DNA of 64,000 nucleotides, taken from Polyangiaceae bacterium UTPRO1. GTDB lineage: Bacteria > Desulfobacterota > Binatia > UTPRO1. Shown here piece by piece: positions 44,843 through 54,344 of the stretch (its first letter is position 1; each line of letters begins with the position of its first letter). The notes below the pieces were generated by a model that saw only the letters and a program-made list of their open reading frames with translations, made no database searches and was not told the DNA's origin. The translations under genes and the position numbers were made by a program. Location: positions 1 through 64,000 of the forward strand of contig MWST01000017.1 of NCBI GenBank assembly GCA_002050235.1, read 5' to 3'.

Positions 44843-46123
44843 ATGTCCGCGACCGTGGTCGTCGGCGTCCAGTGGGGCGACGAGGGCAAGGGGAAGTTCG
44901 TCGACATCCTGGCGCGCGACGCCGACATCGTCGTCCGCTTCCAGGGCGGCAACAACGCCGGGCACACGCTCGTCGTCGGCGACGAGCGCACCGTGCTGCA
45001 CTTGATCCCCTCGGGCGTCCTCAACTCGGGGAAGATCTGCGTCATCGCCAACGGGGTCGTCGTCGATCCCGCGGTCCTGGTCGACGAGCTCGCGGCGCTG
45101 CGCGCCCGCGGCTACTTGAGCGACGACGCCTGCCTCAAGATCAGCGACGAGGCGCACTTGATCATGCCGTATCACAAGGCCATCGACGTCGCCCGCGAGC
45201 GGCTGCGCGGCAAGGGCGAGATCGGCACCACCGGCCGCGGCATCGGGCCGGCGTACGAGGACAAGGTCGCGCGCACCGGCATCCGCATCGTCGACCTTCT
45301 CGATGCGGCCGTCTTCGAGGAGAAGCTCGAGCGCAACATCCGCGAGAAGAACCTCTACCTGAAGGCGATCCTCCGGGAGGAGGCGCTCGATTTCGGCGCC
45401 GTACACGACGCCTTCCGCGCCCACGCCGACCGCCTCCGCCCCTACGTGACCGACACGGCGCTCTATCTGCATCGCGAGATCGAAGCCGGCCGGCGCGTCC
45501 TCTTCGAGGGGGCCCAGGGGACGATGCTCGACGTCGACCACGGCACCTACCCGTACGTGACGTCGTCGAACTGCGTCGCCGGCGCGGTCGCGGCCGGCGC
45601 CGGGATCGGCGCCGGCGTCGTGCAGCAGGTCATCGGCATCTGCAAGGCCTACACGACCCGCGTCGGCAACGGCCCGTTTCCGACCGAGGAGCCGGGCGCC
45701 ATCGGCGCGCGCCTGCGCGAGACCGGCGACGAGTTCGGCGCGACGACGGGCCGGCCGCGGCGCTGCGGCTGGTTCGACGCCGTGCTGGTCCGTCAAGCAG
45801 CGCGTCTGAACGGCTTGACCGGCATCGCCCTCACCAAGCTCGACGTGCTGACCGGGCTCGACCCGCTGCGCATCTGCACCGCGTACCGCGCCGAGGGCGA
45901 GCGCTACGAGCGCGTGCCGGCGAGCGCGCGGCTCCTCGCCGCCGCGGTGCCGGAATACGAGGAGCTGCCCGGGTGGACCGAGCCGCTCGCGAACGCCCGG
46001 CGGCTCGAGGATCTGCCGCCGAATGCACGCCGTTACGTGGCGCGGCTCGAGGAGCTCTCGGGAACGCCGTTCACGATGATCTCGGTGGGCGCGCGGCGCG
46101 AAGAGACGATAATCCTCGCCTGA
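44843..46123 (+). CDS. purA: Adenylosuccinate synthetase PurA
   Basis: PurA condenses IMP and aspartate with GTP, the first step from IMP to AMP. The 426 residues start MSATVVVGVQWGDEGKGKFV with the catalytic D13 and H41 (GGNNAGHTLVVG). TTGRGIGPAYEDK, FEGAQGTMLDVDHGTYPYVT and ALTKLDVLTGLDPL are family blocks. Co-transcription with serA and the aminotransferase ties AMP synthesis to one-carbon supply and fits control by ZTP, a purine-pathway alarmone. Confidence 0.97.
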   Translation: MSATVVVGVQWGDEGKGKFVDILARDADIVVRFQGGNNAGHTLVVGDERTVLHLIPSGVLNSGKICVIANGVVVDPAVLVDELAALRARGYLSDDACLKISDEAHLIMPYHKAIDVARERLRGKGEIGTTGRGIGPAYEDKVARTGIRIVDLLDAAVFEEKLERNIREKNLYLKAILREEALDFGAVHDAFRAHADRLRPYVTDTALYLHREIEAGRRVLFEGAQGTMLDVDHGTYPYVTSSNCVAGAVAAGAGIGAGVVQQVIGICKAYTTRVGNGPFPTEEPGAIGARLRETGDEFGATTGRPRRCGWFDAVLVRQAARLNGLTGIALTKLDVLTGLDPLRICTAYRAEGERYERVPASARLLAAAVPEYEELPGWTEPLANARRLEDLPPNARRYVARLEELSGTPFTMISVGARREETIILA

Positions 46124-46133
46124 GCATCTGCAG

Positions 46134-47384
46134 ATGGTATCCGAACCCGCCGCCGCCGGCGCCGCCGCACGCTGGCGGTCGCTCGCGCTCGGCGCGTTCG
46201 CGGTCGCCATGCCGCTCGGCATCGCCGTGCAGCAGGGAGCTCTGGCGCTCCTGGGCAGCGTGTTCGTCGTCTACTGCGTGCAGGCGCGCCGCCTGCCGCG
46301 CTCGCCTCTCGACGGCTGGCTCGCGGTCTTCGCGGCGGCGCTGCTGATCTCGACCGCGTTCAGTCCCGACCCGACGCGCTCTCTCGGCGCCTATCCGCGA
46401 CTCTGGATCGTGCTCGCGTTCTTCGCCACCTATCATCTCGCCCGCACGCGCGCCGAGGTCGAACGTCTGGCGTGGCTGATGATCGCCTCCGCGAGCCTGG
46501 TCGCCGTCTACGGGGTGGTGCAGCACTACACCGGGATCGATCTGGCGCGCACGTTGCTCGGAAAGCCCGCCGACGTCGATCGCTTCTGGCTCGGCGGCGG
46601 CTGGCGGACCAAGGGCCTGCACCCCTCGGGCATCACCTACGCCCACAACGTGCTCTTCCCGCTGACGCTCGCCAGCGGCTACGCGCTCGCCGGCGGCGTC
46701 GCGCGCCGGCGGCGGCTGCTGCTCACGATCGGTTGGCTGGCGATGCTGCTCGCGCTCGTCTTCTCCGCGACCCGCGGCGTGTGGATCGCATTCGCCCTCG
46801 TGTTGCTCCTCCTGGCGATCGTGCGCGGCGGCCGCAGTGCGATCGCCGCTCTCGCCGGGCTCGCGGTGCTGTTGGCCGCGCTCGGCGGGATGGACGCGGG
46901 CATCCGCGAGCGCGCGCGCACGGCGTTCGATCTCGCCGCCAACATTCCGCGCACCCAGATCTGGCGCGCCAATCTCGACATGGCGCGCGAGCGGCCGCTC
47001 CTCGGGTGGGGGTACGGCAGCTACAAGCACATCCGCCAGCCTTTCTACGACCGCTACCCCGAGGCCGACACCACCGCGCACGCGCACAACGACTTCCTGC
47101 AGACGCTGGTCGACGGCGGCGCGCTCGCGCTCGCCGCCTTCGTCGCGCTCTTCGCGCGCATCCTGGTCATCGGGGGGCGCGGCTACCGCGCCATGACGGC
47201 CGCCGACGAGCCGGCCCGCAGCCTCGCGATCGCGGCCTGGCTCGCCGTCGTCGGCTTCCTGATCGGCGGCCTCACCCAGTACAACTTCGGCGACGCCGAG
47301 GTCGTCGTCTGTCTCTGGTTCACGGTGGCGTTGTCGATGCGGCTCGCGGATCAGCGGGCGGCGGCGCCGCCGCCTTTGCGCTGA
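46134..47384 (+). CDS. O-antigen ligase/polymerase family membrane protein
   Basis: A 416-residue polytopic protein with 10-12 hydrophobic helices. The Wzy_C/WaaL hallmark is a long periplasmic loop with HPSGITYAHNVLFP and a later region WGYGSYKHIRQPF...DTTAHAHNDFLQTLVDGG, matching the HNxxLq...G pattern of O-antigen ligases. It is 10 nt downstream of purA, so it may be read through from that operon. No other O-antigen genes are nearby. Ligase and polymerase cannot be separated by sequence. Confidence 0.87.
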   Translation: MVSEPAAAGAAARWRSLALGAFAVAMPLGIAVQQGALALLGSVFVVYCVQARRLPRSPLDGWLAVFAAALLISTAFSPDPTRSLGAYPRLWIVLAFFATYHLARTRAEVERLAWLMIASASLVAVYGVVQHYTGIDLARTLLGKPADVDRFWLGGGWRTKGLHPSGITYAHNVLFPLTLASGYALAGGVARRRRLLLTIGWLAMLLALVFSATRGVWIAFALVLLLLAIVRGGRSAIAALAGLAVLLAALGGMDAGIRERARTAFDLAANIPRTQIWRANLDMARERPLLGWGYGSYKHIRQPFYDRYPEADTTAHAHNDFLQTLVDGGALALAAFVALFARILVIGGRGYRAMTAADEPARSLAIAAWLAVVGFLIGGLTQYNFGDAEVVVCLWFTVALSMRLADQRAAAPPPLR

Positions 47385-49105
47385 TCGGCCGCGGCGACGA
47401 ACGTGCCGTCGCGCGCCGCTACCACCTGCACCGCGCCCGCGAACGGGAAACGCCGCAGCACGTGGCCGCGCGCCGTCAGGTCGGCGGCGGTCGCGGGGTC
47501 GAGCTCGGTTTCGGTGACGAGCGAGGGCGGCGCCCACTGCTGGTGGATGCGGGGGGCCGCGATTGCGGCGGCGGGATCGAGCCCGAAGTCGAGGATGCCG
47601 AGGAGCGTCTGCAGGGTCGCCGAGATGATGAGCGGCCCTCCGGAGCCGCCGGCGACGAGGCGCGGCCTGCCGTCGGCGCGGACGATGATCGGCGACATCG
47701 AGCTCAACGGCCGTTTGCCGGGAGCGATGCTGTTGGCTTCGCCGCCGACGAGGCCGAAGCTGTTCGGTACGCCGGGGGCGACCGAGAAGTCGTCCATCTC
47801 GTTGTTGAGGATGACGCCGGTCGAGCCGGCGACCAGCATCGCTCCGAAGGCGGTGTTGATGGTGGTCGTGCAGGCGACCGCCATGCCCTCGGAGTCCATG
47901 ACCGAGAGGTGCGTCGTGCCGGCGTCGGGGGTGGTGCCGTAGCGGTCCTGGGGTAGCGTCGCATCCGGGGTGATGCGGGCGCGCAACATGGCGCCGTAGG
48001 CCGGCGACGTCAGGCGCTCGATCGGCACGCGCGTGAATTCCGGGTCGCCGTACCAGCGCGCGCGGTCGGCGAAGCCGTTGCCCATGGCTTCCGCCAACAG
48101 GTGGTAGTAGGCGGGGCTGCTCGCGCCGAGCGCCGCGAGATCGTCGTTGGCGAGGATGTTCAGGATCTCGATGATGATGCCTCCCGAGCTCGGCGGCGGC
48201 ATGGTGAAGATCTCGAGTCCGCGGTAGGTGCCTCGCAGCGGGTGGCGCCAGTGCGGGCGGTAGCTCGCGAGATCCTGCGTCGACAGCACGCCGCCGGCGG
48301 TGCGTACGGCGCTCGCGATCTCCTGCGCGACCGGTCCGCGGTAGAAGCCGTCCACGCCTTCGCGAGAGATGCGCTCGAGCGTCACCGCGAGCTCCGGCAG
48401 GCGCAGCGACTCTCCCTGCTGGCGCGGCCGACCGTCGGCGTCGAGGAAGAGCGCGGCCAAGGCCGGAGAGGCGCGGAGCGCCGTCAGGTTCTGCGCGATC
48501 TCCTTGGCGAGATGGGAGCCGAGCGGAAAGCCGTCGCGCGCGAGCGCGATCGCCGGGGCCATCAGCACGTCGCGCGGCAGGCGCGCGAAGCGCGCGCGCG
48601 CAGCCTCGAGACCGGCGACCTCTCCGGGCACCGCGACCGCGAGCCCGCCGCGTTGGGACAGATCCGGGAGCACGTCGGCGCCGTGTCGATAGAGATCGCC
48701 GGCGGCGAGTCCGGGCGCAGTCTCGCGGTAGTCGAGGGCGCTCACGGTGCCGTCGGGGCTGTTCACGAGCATGAATCCGCCGCCGCCGATGCCGCACGAC
48801 GAGGTATTCAGGACGCAGACGGCCCACGCGGCCGCGATGGCGGCGTCGGCGGCGTTGCCGCCGCGCTCGAGCATGGCCAGCCCGATCGCCGCGGCGCGCG
48901 GGTGCTCTGCGGCAACGGCGCCGAGGCGGCCCTCGGCGCGCGCTGCCGCTACCGGCGTCGGCGACGCCGACGGCTTCGCCGCGAGCGTCATCGTGAAGCC
49001 GCGACGCTGCGGGCGTCCGCCGCCGTTCGGAGAGGCGCAGGCGCTCGCCACCAGCAAGGCGACGAGGACGCCGGTGCGCACCGGCGCGGACCAGGAAGCG
49101 ATCAC
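47351..49105 (-). CDS. ggt: Gamma-glutamyltransferase (lipoprotein form)
   Basis: An Ntn-hydrolase that cleaves gamma-glutamyl bonds of glutathione. The GTG at 49105 has AGGAGAG six nt upstream and gives 584 residues, starting with a short lipoprotein-like signal (VLVALLVASAC, lipobox ASAC). A longer open frame upstream would overlap the divergent gene and has no ribosome site. The autoprocessing nucleophile is T397 in DAGTTHLSVMD. NTSSCGIGGGGFMLV and PPPSSGGIIIEILNIL are further markers. Its 3' end overlaps the convergent O-antigen-ligase-like gene by 34 nt. Confidence 0.93.
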   Translation of the reverse strand: MIASWSAPVRTGVLVALLVASACASPNGGGRPQRRGFTMTLAAKPSASPTPVAAARAEGRLGAVAAEHPRAAAIGLAMLERGGNAADAAIAAAWAVCVLNTSSCGIGGGGFMLVNSPDGTVSALDYRETAPGLAAGDLYRHGADVLPDLSQRGGLAVAVPGEVAGLEAARARFARLPRDVLMAPAIALARDGFPLGSHLAKEIAQNLTALRASPALAALFLDADGRPRQQGESLRLPELAVTLERISREGVDGFYRGPVAQEIASAVRTAGGVLSTQDLASYRPHWRHPLRGTYRGLEIFTMPPPSSGGIIIEILNILANDDLAALGASSPAYYHLLAEAMGNGFADRARWYGDPEFTRVPIERLTSPAYGAMLRARITPDATLPQDRYGTTPDAGTTHLSVMDSEGMAVACTTTINTAFGAMLVAGSTGVILNNEMDDFSVAPGVPNSFGLVGGEANSIAPGKRPLSSMSPIIVRADGRPRLVAGGSGGPLIISATLQTLLGILDFGLDPAAAIAAPRIHQQWAPPSLVTETELDPATAADLTARGHVLRRFPFAGAVQVVAARDGTFVAAADQRKGGGAAAR

Positions 49106-49193
49106 GCCGGCTCTCCTACGAGGCGCGTCGCGCAAAAGCAACTTTGCTGCGCGTACTTTCGCCCTCGCCGCGCTTTCGTGGTAACCGACGCGC

Positions 49194-50411
49194 ATGGCGT
49201 CGAGACGCCCCGCGGCCGTCTTCACCGAGAAGGAGTTCTACCTCGACGAGTTCCGCGGCCGGACGCTCCTCTTCGCCGCGCACCACGACGGTCCCGCCGA
49301 TCGCCTGCGCACGCTCGGCGAAGTGGCGCGCGACCTCCTGGTGAACGATACGCGGGTGTTGATCCTCCTCGGCGGCCGCGCGGCGCGCGAGCGCAGCGCG
49401 CTGCGCGCGCTCGAACGCCCGCTCGCCGGCATTCCGTCCGCCGCCCAGGTGCCGCTGCCCTTGCCGCAGTTGCGCCTCGTGCCCGCGGGTGGCACCGGGC
49501 CGGTGCTCCGGCTCTCGGCCGCCGAGCTCGCCGCGCCGGTGGTGGACGATGTGTTGTTGGCTCGCTTCTGGGACGTCGTGCGCGGCTCGGCGTTCGCGCT
49601 CGGGCTCTGCGACGCCGACACGCCCGACCGGCTCGCCGCCTTCGCGGCGCGGCTCGGGGCGCGCCTCCGGGTCCACAAGCTCGTCGTCGCCGACCCCGCG
49701 GGCGGCATCGCGCCTGCAGGCGCGGAGGGACCGCTATCGTTCATGGACGAGAGCATGACGTCCCAGCTCCTGATGGCGGGGGAAGCCGAGTCGAGCGGGC
49801 TCGGCGGGCGCCGAGCCCTCCTCGAGGCGGTGCGGACCGGCCTCGTCGCCGGCGTGAGCTCGATCAACGTCTGCACGCTCGAAGAGCTGGCGCGCGAGCT
49901 CTTCACCTACGAAGGCTCGGGGACGCTCTTCACGCGCGAGGACTACTGCAAGGTCGAACGGCTCTCGCTCGACGACTTCCACGAGGTCGAGAAGGTCCTC
50001 GAGCGCGGGCAGCGCGAGGGCTATCTGAAGATGCGGACGCCCGCCGAGATCGCACCCATCCTCTTCTCGGGATACGGCGCGACGATCGGCCAGCACCACC
50101 TGGCCGGCGTCTGCTCTTTGCAGACCGATCGCTACGAAGCCGAGCGCGCCGGCGAGATCGTCGGGCTCTACACGATCACGCGCTTCAAGGGCGAGGGCGT
50201 CGGCGTCAGGCTGGTCGACTGTATGAAGGCCGTCGGCCGCGAGCGCGGGCTCGCCTACCTCTTTGCGTGCACGACGCAGGAGCGCGTCGGCCAGTTCTTC
50301 GAGCGCCAGGGCTTCCGGGCCGTCTCGCAGGACGAGATGCCGGCGGCCAAGTGGGTCGACTACGATGGCGAGCGGCGGCGCGGCCTCCTCTGCTTCAAGC
50401 TCGACCTCTGA
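49194..50411 (+). CDS. ArgA-like N-acetylglutamate synthase (amino-acid-kinase + GNAT)
   Basis: A 405-residue protein. The N-terminal two-thirds is a degenerate amino-acid-kinase fold (VNDTRVLILLGGRAARER, LVAGVSSINVCTLEELAREL) and the C-terminal third is a GNAT acetyltransferase with GEIVGLYTITRFKGEGVGVRL, CMKAVGRERGLAYLFACTTQ and FFERQGF. This matches ArgA-type enzymes, where YEGSGTLFTRED occurs at the domain junction. The reaction would be acetyl-CoA + Glu to N-acetylglutamate, entering arginine synthesis. Divergent from ggt with an 88-nt spacer. No other arg genes are near. Confidence 0.85.
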   Translation: MASRRPAAVFTEKEFYLDEFRGRTLLFAAHHDGPADRLRTLGEVARDLLVNDTRVLILLGGRAARERSALRALERPLAGIPSAAQVPLPLPQLRLVPAGGTGPVLRLSAAELAAPVVDDVLLARFWDVVRGSAFALGLCDADTPDRLAAFAARLGARLRVHKLVVADPAGGIAPAGAEGPLSFMDESMTSQLLMAGEAESSGLGGRRALLEAVRTGLVAGVSSINVCTLEELARELFTYEGSGTLFTREDYCKVERLSLDDFHEVEKVLERGQREGYLKMRTPAEIAPILFSGYGATIGQHHLAGVCSLQTDRYEAERAGEIVGLYTITRFKGEGVGVRLVDCMKAVGRERGLAYLFACTTQERVGQFFERQGFRAVSQDEMPAAKWVDYDGERRRGLLCFKLDL

Positions 50412-50568
50412 CCGGGCGCGACCCATTGTCGTGCCGGTCGCGTCCGGCGTATGGTGGCGGCGTGCGCGTTCGGCGAATCGCCGCCATGAGGCCGGCCAGC
50501 GGGCGAGCCGCAACCGCGGTGCACACCGCGGTCCCGAGCCGGCATCCGGACTGCGGGCGGGGTTGAGG

Positions 50569-50877
50569 GTGCGGCTCTACCTCCGGGTGCTCGGCGTCCT
50601 GCTCCTGATCGGCGGGCTCGGCACCTGCGTCGTCGCCGCGCGCTTCGCGCTCGGCGATACGGCCTTCTTCCAGGCCGGCGAAGCGCTCGAACGGCACCCC
50701 GATCACGTTCTCTTCCAGGGCGAGTACTATGCCGCGCTCCTGCGCCACGTCGCCTATATCCTGACGGCGATCGTCGGCGGCCTCCTCGGCACGGTGGGGA
50801 GCGCGGTGCTCTTCGGCCTGCACGCGGTCCTCGTGCGGCTCGAGCGCCGCGACGACGCGCCGCGTGCACGTCCGTGA
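50569..50877 (+). CDS. Small membrane protein, unknown function
   Basis: A GTG start (gggtgcgg at 50567) gives 102 residues. Two hydrophobic helices are clear, about 4-28 (YLRVLGVLLLIGGLGTCVVA) and 58-88 (HVAYILTAIVGGLLGTVGSA), with a short loop FFQAGEALERHPDHVLFQGE between them. The tail is basic. I do not recognise a family. The frame, hydrophobicity and spacing support coding, but no promoter or strong ribosome site was seen. Confidence 0.5.
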   Translation: MRLYLRVLGVLLLIGGLGTCVVAARFALGDTAFFQAGEALERHPDHVLFQGEYYAALLRHVAYILTAIVGGLLGTVGSAVLFGLHAVLVRLERRDDAPRARP

Positions 50878-50981
50878 CCCGCTCCGAGCCGCGATTCTCC
50901 CCGTCCGTCTTCGCCGCCGCTGCCGGCGCCGTTCGGCGCGCTCCGGCCGGCTCGGACCGCAGGACGCTTCTCGGGCACTGA

Positions 50982-51743
50982 ATGCTCGCGGCACTCGGGC
51001 GCGCGCTGGCGCCGTTCGGCCTGAACCTCCTCGGCGTCACCACGCCCGCCGCCTACGACGCGCTCGCGCCTGCGGCGCACCGCCTCGGTGCGATCGACGC
51101 CGGCGCCATCGTGGTGATCGGCAACGGCGGCGCCGCCTTCTGGGAGGCGTATAGGGCCTACGTTGCGCGTCGTCCCGAGGCCGTCGCCGCGCCGCATCCC
51201 GTCGATGCGTTCACCGCCGAGGTGCTGCGGGAGCACGCCCTGACGATCGCGGCGCGGGCGGGCGGGCAGCCGCTGCTGCGGCTCCCGTTCGAGGAGGCGG
51301 GCACGCGGCTGTCGTTCGTGCACCTAGCGCTGGCGGCCGGGCTCGGCAGCCGCAGCCTGCTCGGCGTGCTCGTGCACCCCGAGTTCGGGCCGTGGATGGC
51401 GCTCCGAGGGGCGCTCCTCGTCGCCGCCGCCCCGCCGGCGCCGCGCCCGGCGGCGGGCTTCGACCCGTGCTCGTCCTGTCGCGAGCGGCCCTGCGTCGCT
51501 GCGTGTCCGGCAGCCGCGGTGTCGGTCGCCGCGGGTTGGAGCGCCGCCGCCTGCGTCGATCATCGCAGCGCGGGCGAGCGCGTAGGAGCGAATCCGTGTC
51601 CCGACCGCTGTCACGCCCGCGTCGCCTGCGTCTACGGCCGCCGCCACCGCTACCCCGACGACGCGCTCGCCTATCACCATGATCGCGCCTTCGCCGTGAT
51701 GCGCGCGCACGCAGCGCGCGGCGCCACCCGCGCTCCCGGCTAG
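50982..51743 (+). CDS. QueG-like [4Fe-4S] protein
   Basis: A 253-residue protein. The C-terminal half contains two iron-sulfur motif sets: C-x2-C-x4-C-x3-C with Pro (DPCSSCRERPCVAACP), and a second with Cys in ACVDHR, NPCPDRCHARVAC. This is the ferredoxin part of epoxyqueuosine reductase-type proteins. The N-terminal 130 residues (PAAYDALAPAAHRLGAIDAG) resemble the start of such proteins but lack the full cobalamin domain. It may be a shortened relative with another substrate. The stop CTAG is shared with the convergent kinase gene. Confidence 0.7.
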   Translation: MLAALGRALAPFGLNLLGVTTPAAYDALAPAAHRLGAIDAGAIVVIGNGGAAFWEAYRAYVARRPEAVAAPHPVDAFTAEVLREHALTIAARAGGQPLLRLPFEEAGTRLSFVHLALAAGLGSRSLLGVLVHPEFGPWMALRGALLVAAAPPAPRPAAGFDPCSSCRERPCVAACPAAAVSVAAGWSAAACVDHRSAGERVGANPCPDRCHARVACVYGRRHRYPDDALAYHHDRAFAVMRAHAARGATRAPG

Positions 51744-53959
51744 AGCGGCAGCGTCGCGTGAATCGCGGTTCCCCGTCCGGCGCCGGTGCGGATGCGGAGC
51801 TCGCCGCCCATCATGGCGACCCGCTCGCGCATCGTCGTCAGGCCGAGTCCGGCGAAGCGCGCCTCGCCGGCGTCGAAGCCGCTGCCGTCGTCGACGACGA
51901 CGAGCACCACGCGGCGGCGCCGACGCGCCAGGTGGACGGTGACGAGTGTTGCCCGCGCGTGCCGGGCGACGTTGGCTAGCGCCTCCTGGACGATGCGATA
52001 GAGGTGCAGCTCGCGGTCGGCGCCGAGCGCCCCGGCGACCGAGACCGTCGCGAGCCGGAGGGCCAGGCCATGGCGCCGCGCGAACTCCTGCGCGTGCCGG
52101 CGGATCGTCGCTTCGAGGCCTTCGCCCAGGAGCTCTGCGGGGTAGCTGCGGTCGACGAGGCGCGCCACCGACTGCGTGATCTGCCCGACGGTGGCGCGCG
52201 TCGCGGCGAGGGCCGGACGAACCTCGTTCCCTATGGCTCCGCGGGCGCGTTCGAGGGTGGCCAGCGCGGCGTCGATGTCGGCGACGGTGCGGCCGATGTC
52301 TTCGTGCAGCTCCCTCGCGAGCCGGCGGCGCTCGGCGTCGAGCACCTCGAGCAGGCGCTGCCCGAACTGCCGCTGCGCCGCTTGCATCTGCGCACGCTCG
52401 GTGACGTCGCGGGCGACCCCGAAGGCGTAGGAGGCGCCGTCGATCTCGAGCCGCGCGAAGCTCACCTCGCTCGGGAAGAACGAGCCGTCCTTGCGCCGGG
52501 CCTGCACCGACAGCACCATCCCCGGTCCGGGCGGCATGGCGGATATCGTCTGCCGGTACAGCGTCAGCGGCACATCGGGATTGACGTCGGCGATCGTCTT
52601 CTCCCGGAGCTCCTCCCAGCGCCATCCTCCGAGAGCTAGGCCGCGTTGGTTGACGTAGCGGAAGCGGCCGCCCTCGTCGGTCAGGAAGAATGCGTCGCTC
52701 GACATGTCGGCCATGCGGCGGAAGACCTCGAGGTCGAGAGGCGTCGCGAGGCGCGAAGGCGGGGCGGCGCGCCGGCGCCATCGGCGTCCCGGCTCGTCGC
52801 CGCGCTCGAGGCCGGGCGGGCGGCGGAGCGAGAAGCGGGACCAAGCCGACGGCCCTGCGTGCCGCGACCCCGCCGGCACCGCCCGCGGCGCGGGCGGCAA
52901 CGACCGGTCAGCGTCGACGCGGAGAGTGATGCGGATCTCGGTGCCGCGCCGTCGCGACGAGGCGACGTTCAGGTCGGCGCGCATCAAGGCGGCGCGCTCG
53001 CGCATGGTGACGAGTCCGAGGCCGCCGTCCGCGGCGCCGGGCGCGAACCCCTTGCCGTCGTCGCGGATCGACAGCACCAGATCTCCGTGCTGCAGCCGGA
53101 GGCGCACCACTACCCGGCGCGCGCGCGCGTGCCGGGCGACGTTGGCGAGCGCTTCCTGGGCGATGCGATAGAGATGCAGCTCCTGCTCGTGGTCGATAAG
53201 GCCTGCGGTCGCCGTCGTCGCCAGCTCGAGCGCCAGCCGGTGGCGCTGGGCGAACTGCACGACGTGGGCGCGCAGGGTATCCTCCAGGCCGAGCCCGAGG
53301 AGCTCAGCAGGGTGATACTCGCGCACCATCCGCGCCACCGACTCGGTGACCTGGCGGATGCTGGCGTGAGTCGCGGCGAGCGCGGGACGGACGTCGGGTG
53401 CCAGGGAGCCGGGCGTCTGCTCGATCGCGTGCAGGAGGACGCCGACGGTCGCGACCGCCTGCCCGACGTCGTCGTGGAGCTCCCGCGCGACTCGCTGGCG
53501 CTCGGCTTCGAGCATCTGCAGCAGGCGCTGCGTGAAGCTCCGGCGCGCCGCCTCCAGCTGCTTGCGTTCGCCGATGTCGCGGACGACGCCGAACATGAAG
53601 CTGGCGCCGTCGATCTCGAGGTGCGCGACGCCGATCTCGACCGGCACGATGCCACCGTCCTGGCGCCGGCTCACGGTCTCGAAGGGCGGGACCGGATGGC
53701 GGCGGAGGGCGGCGACGAACTCGGCGAGGCGCCTGGGGGGGAACTCGGGGTTCACGTCCGAGATCGTCATCGCCAGCAGCTCTTCACGGCTGTAGCCGGT
53801 CATGCGCGAGCCGCGGTCGTTCACGTACAGGAAGCGGCCGCGCGCGTCGCAGAGATAGAAGGCGTCGTTGGACATGTCCGCCATCTGGCGGAAGACCGCG
53901 AGATCGAGGGCCGGATGGAAGGCGGGTTTGCGGAGCGAACGAAGAGGACGCGTCGCCAC
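51740..53959 (-). CDS. Double PAS-HisKA_3-HATPase sensor kinase (tandem duplication)
   Basis: Two complete modules in one 739-residue soluble chain: PAS (about 22-133), HisKA_3 with H162 ([11 protein letters not shown]) and HATPase with N273 ([19 protein letters not shown]) form module 1; PAS (412-523), HisKA_3 with H552 ([11 protein letters not shown]) and HATPase with N663 form module 2. Matching residues are offset by exactly 390, with only the linker (351-405) unmatched. This is a NarL/LuxR-type kinase that would pass phosphate to a response regulator, but none is next to it. No membrane segment is seen, so the signal is probably cytosolic. Both modules keep the catalytic residues. Confidence 0.9.
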   Translation of the reverse strand: MATRPLRSLRKPAFHPALDLAVFRQMADMSNDAFYLCDARGRFLYVNDRGSRMTGYSREELLAMTISDVNPEFPPRRLAEFVAALRRHPVPPFETVSRRQDGGIVPVEIGVAHLEIDGASFMFGVVRDIGERKQLEAARRSFTQRLLQMLEAERQRVARELHDDVGQAVATVGVLLHAIEQTPGSLAPDVRPALAATHASIRQVTESVARMVREYHPAELLGLGLEDTLRAHVVQFAQRHRLALELATTATAGLIDHEQELHLYRIAQEALANVARHARARRVVVRLRLQHGDLVLSIRDDGKGFAPGAADGGLGLVTMRERAALMRADLNVASSRRRGTEIRITLRVDADRSLPPAPRAVPAGSRHAGPSAWSRFSLRRPPGLERGDEPGRRWRRRAAPPSRLATPLDLEVFRRMADMSSDAFFLTDEGGRFRYVNQRGLALGGWRWEELREKTIADVNPDVPLTLYRQTISAMPPGPGMVLSVQARRKDGSFFPSEVSFARLEIDGASYAFGVARDVTERAQMQAAQRQFGQRLLEVLDAERRRLARELHEDIGRTVADIDAALATLERARGAIGNEVRPALAATRATVGQITQSVARLVDRSYPAELLGEGLEATIRRHAQEFARRHGLALRLATVSVAGALGADRELHLYRIVQEALANVARHARATLVTVHLARRRRRVVLVVVDDGSGFDAGEARFAGLGLTTMRERVAMMGGELRIRTGAGRGTAIHATLPL

Positions 53960-54027
53960 GAGCGAACGCTACTGCCGGCGCTTTCCGGGGGTCAAGGCGG
54001 CGGCGCCGGTCGCCGTCGTCGATCGGG

Positions 54028-54252
54028 CTATTTCTCGAGCACGATGCGCCAACGAGCCGCTTCCGCTTCTTCGGAGACGACGTGGTGGCCCTCGGCCTCG
54101 GCAGCGCGCGGCAGGTCGCGGGCACCGCGCGGATCGTCGAGGACCAGCTCGAGGAGATCACCCGGCGCCAGATCGGCGAGGGCGACCTTGGCCTTGGCCC
54201 ACGAGAGCGGACAGGGGACTCCGCTCAGATCGAGTCGACGCCGCGCCGTCAT
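54028..54252 (-). CDS. TusA/SirA family protein
   Basis: A 74-residue protein with [19 protein letters not shown] near the N-terminus. TusA proteins carry a CPxP core; here it is CPLS, so the cysteine is kept but the second proline is Ser. Length and fold ([20 protein letters not shown], then a helix and a strand) fit the family, which transfers sulfur for tRNA thiolation or cofactor synthesis. It lies 57 nt upstream of the typA promoter on the opposite strand. Confidence 0.85.
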   Translation of the reverse strand: MTARRRLDLSGVPCPLSWAKAKVALADLAPGDLLELVLDDPRGARDLPRAAEAEGHHVVSEEAEAARWRIVLEK

Positions 54253-54309
54253 CTCTCCCGTTGTCTAACAAAGTCGGGCAGATACTGCGACCGCCGCGCG
54301 CCTGCGCGC

Positions 54310-54338
54310 TTGACAGATCACCGATCGGCCAGGATAAC
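54310..54338 (+). promoter_or_regulatory. Sigma70-type promoter of typA
   Basis: TTGACA (54310-54315) and GATAAC (54333-54338) are 17 nt apart. The -10 box ends 6 nt before ATG 54345, so the predicted transcript begins at or within a few bases of the start codon. AGGA at 54331-54334 would lie before the transcript start and could not act as a ribosome site. Confidence 0.6.
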
Positions 54339-54344
54339 TTGCCG

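Noticed and set aside
49106-49225. Longer N-terminus for ggt
   Set aside because: It would overlap the divergent ArgA-like gene, adds a basic non-signal stretch and has no ribosome site, whereas GTG 49105 has AGGAGAG and starts a lipoprotein-like signal.
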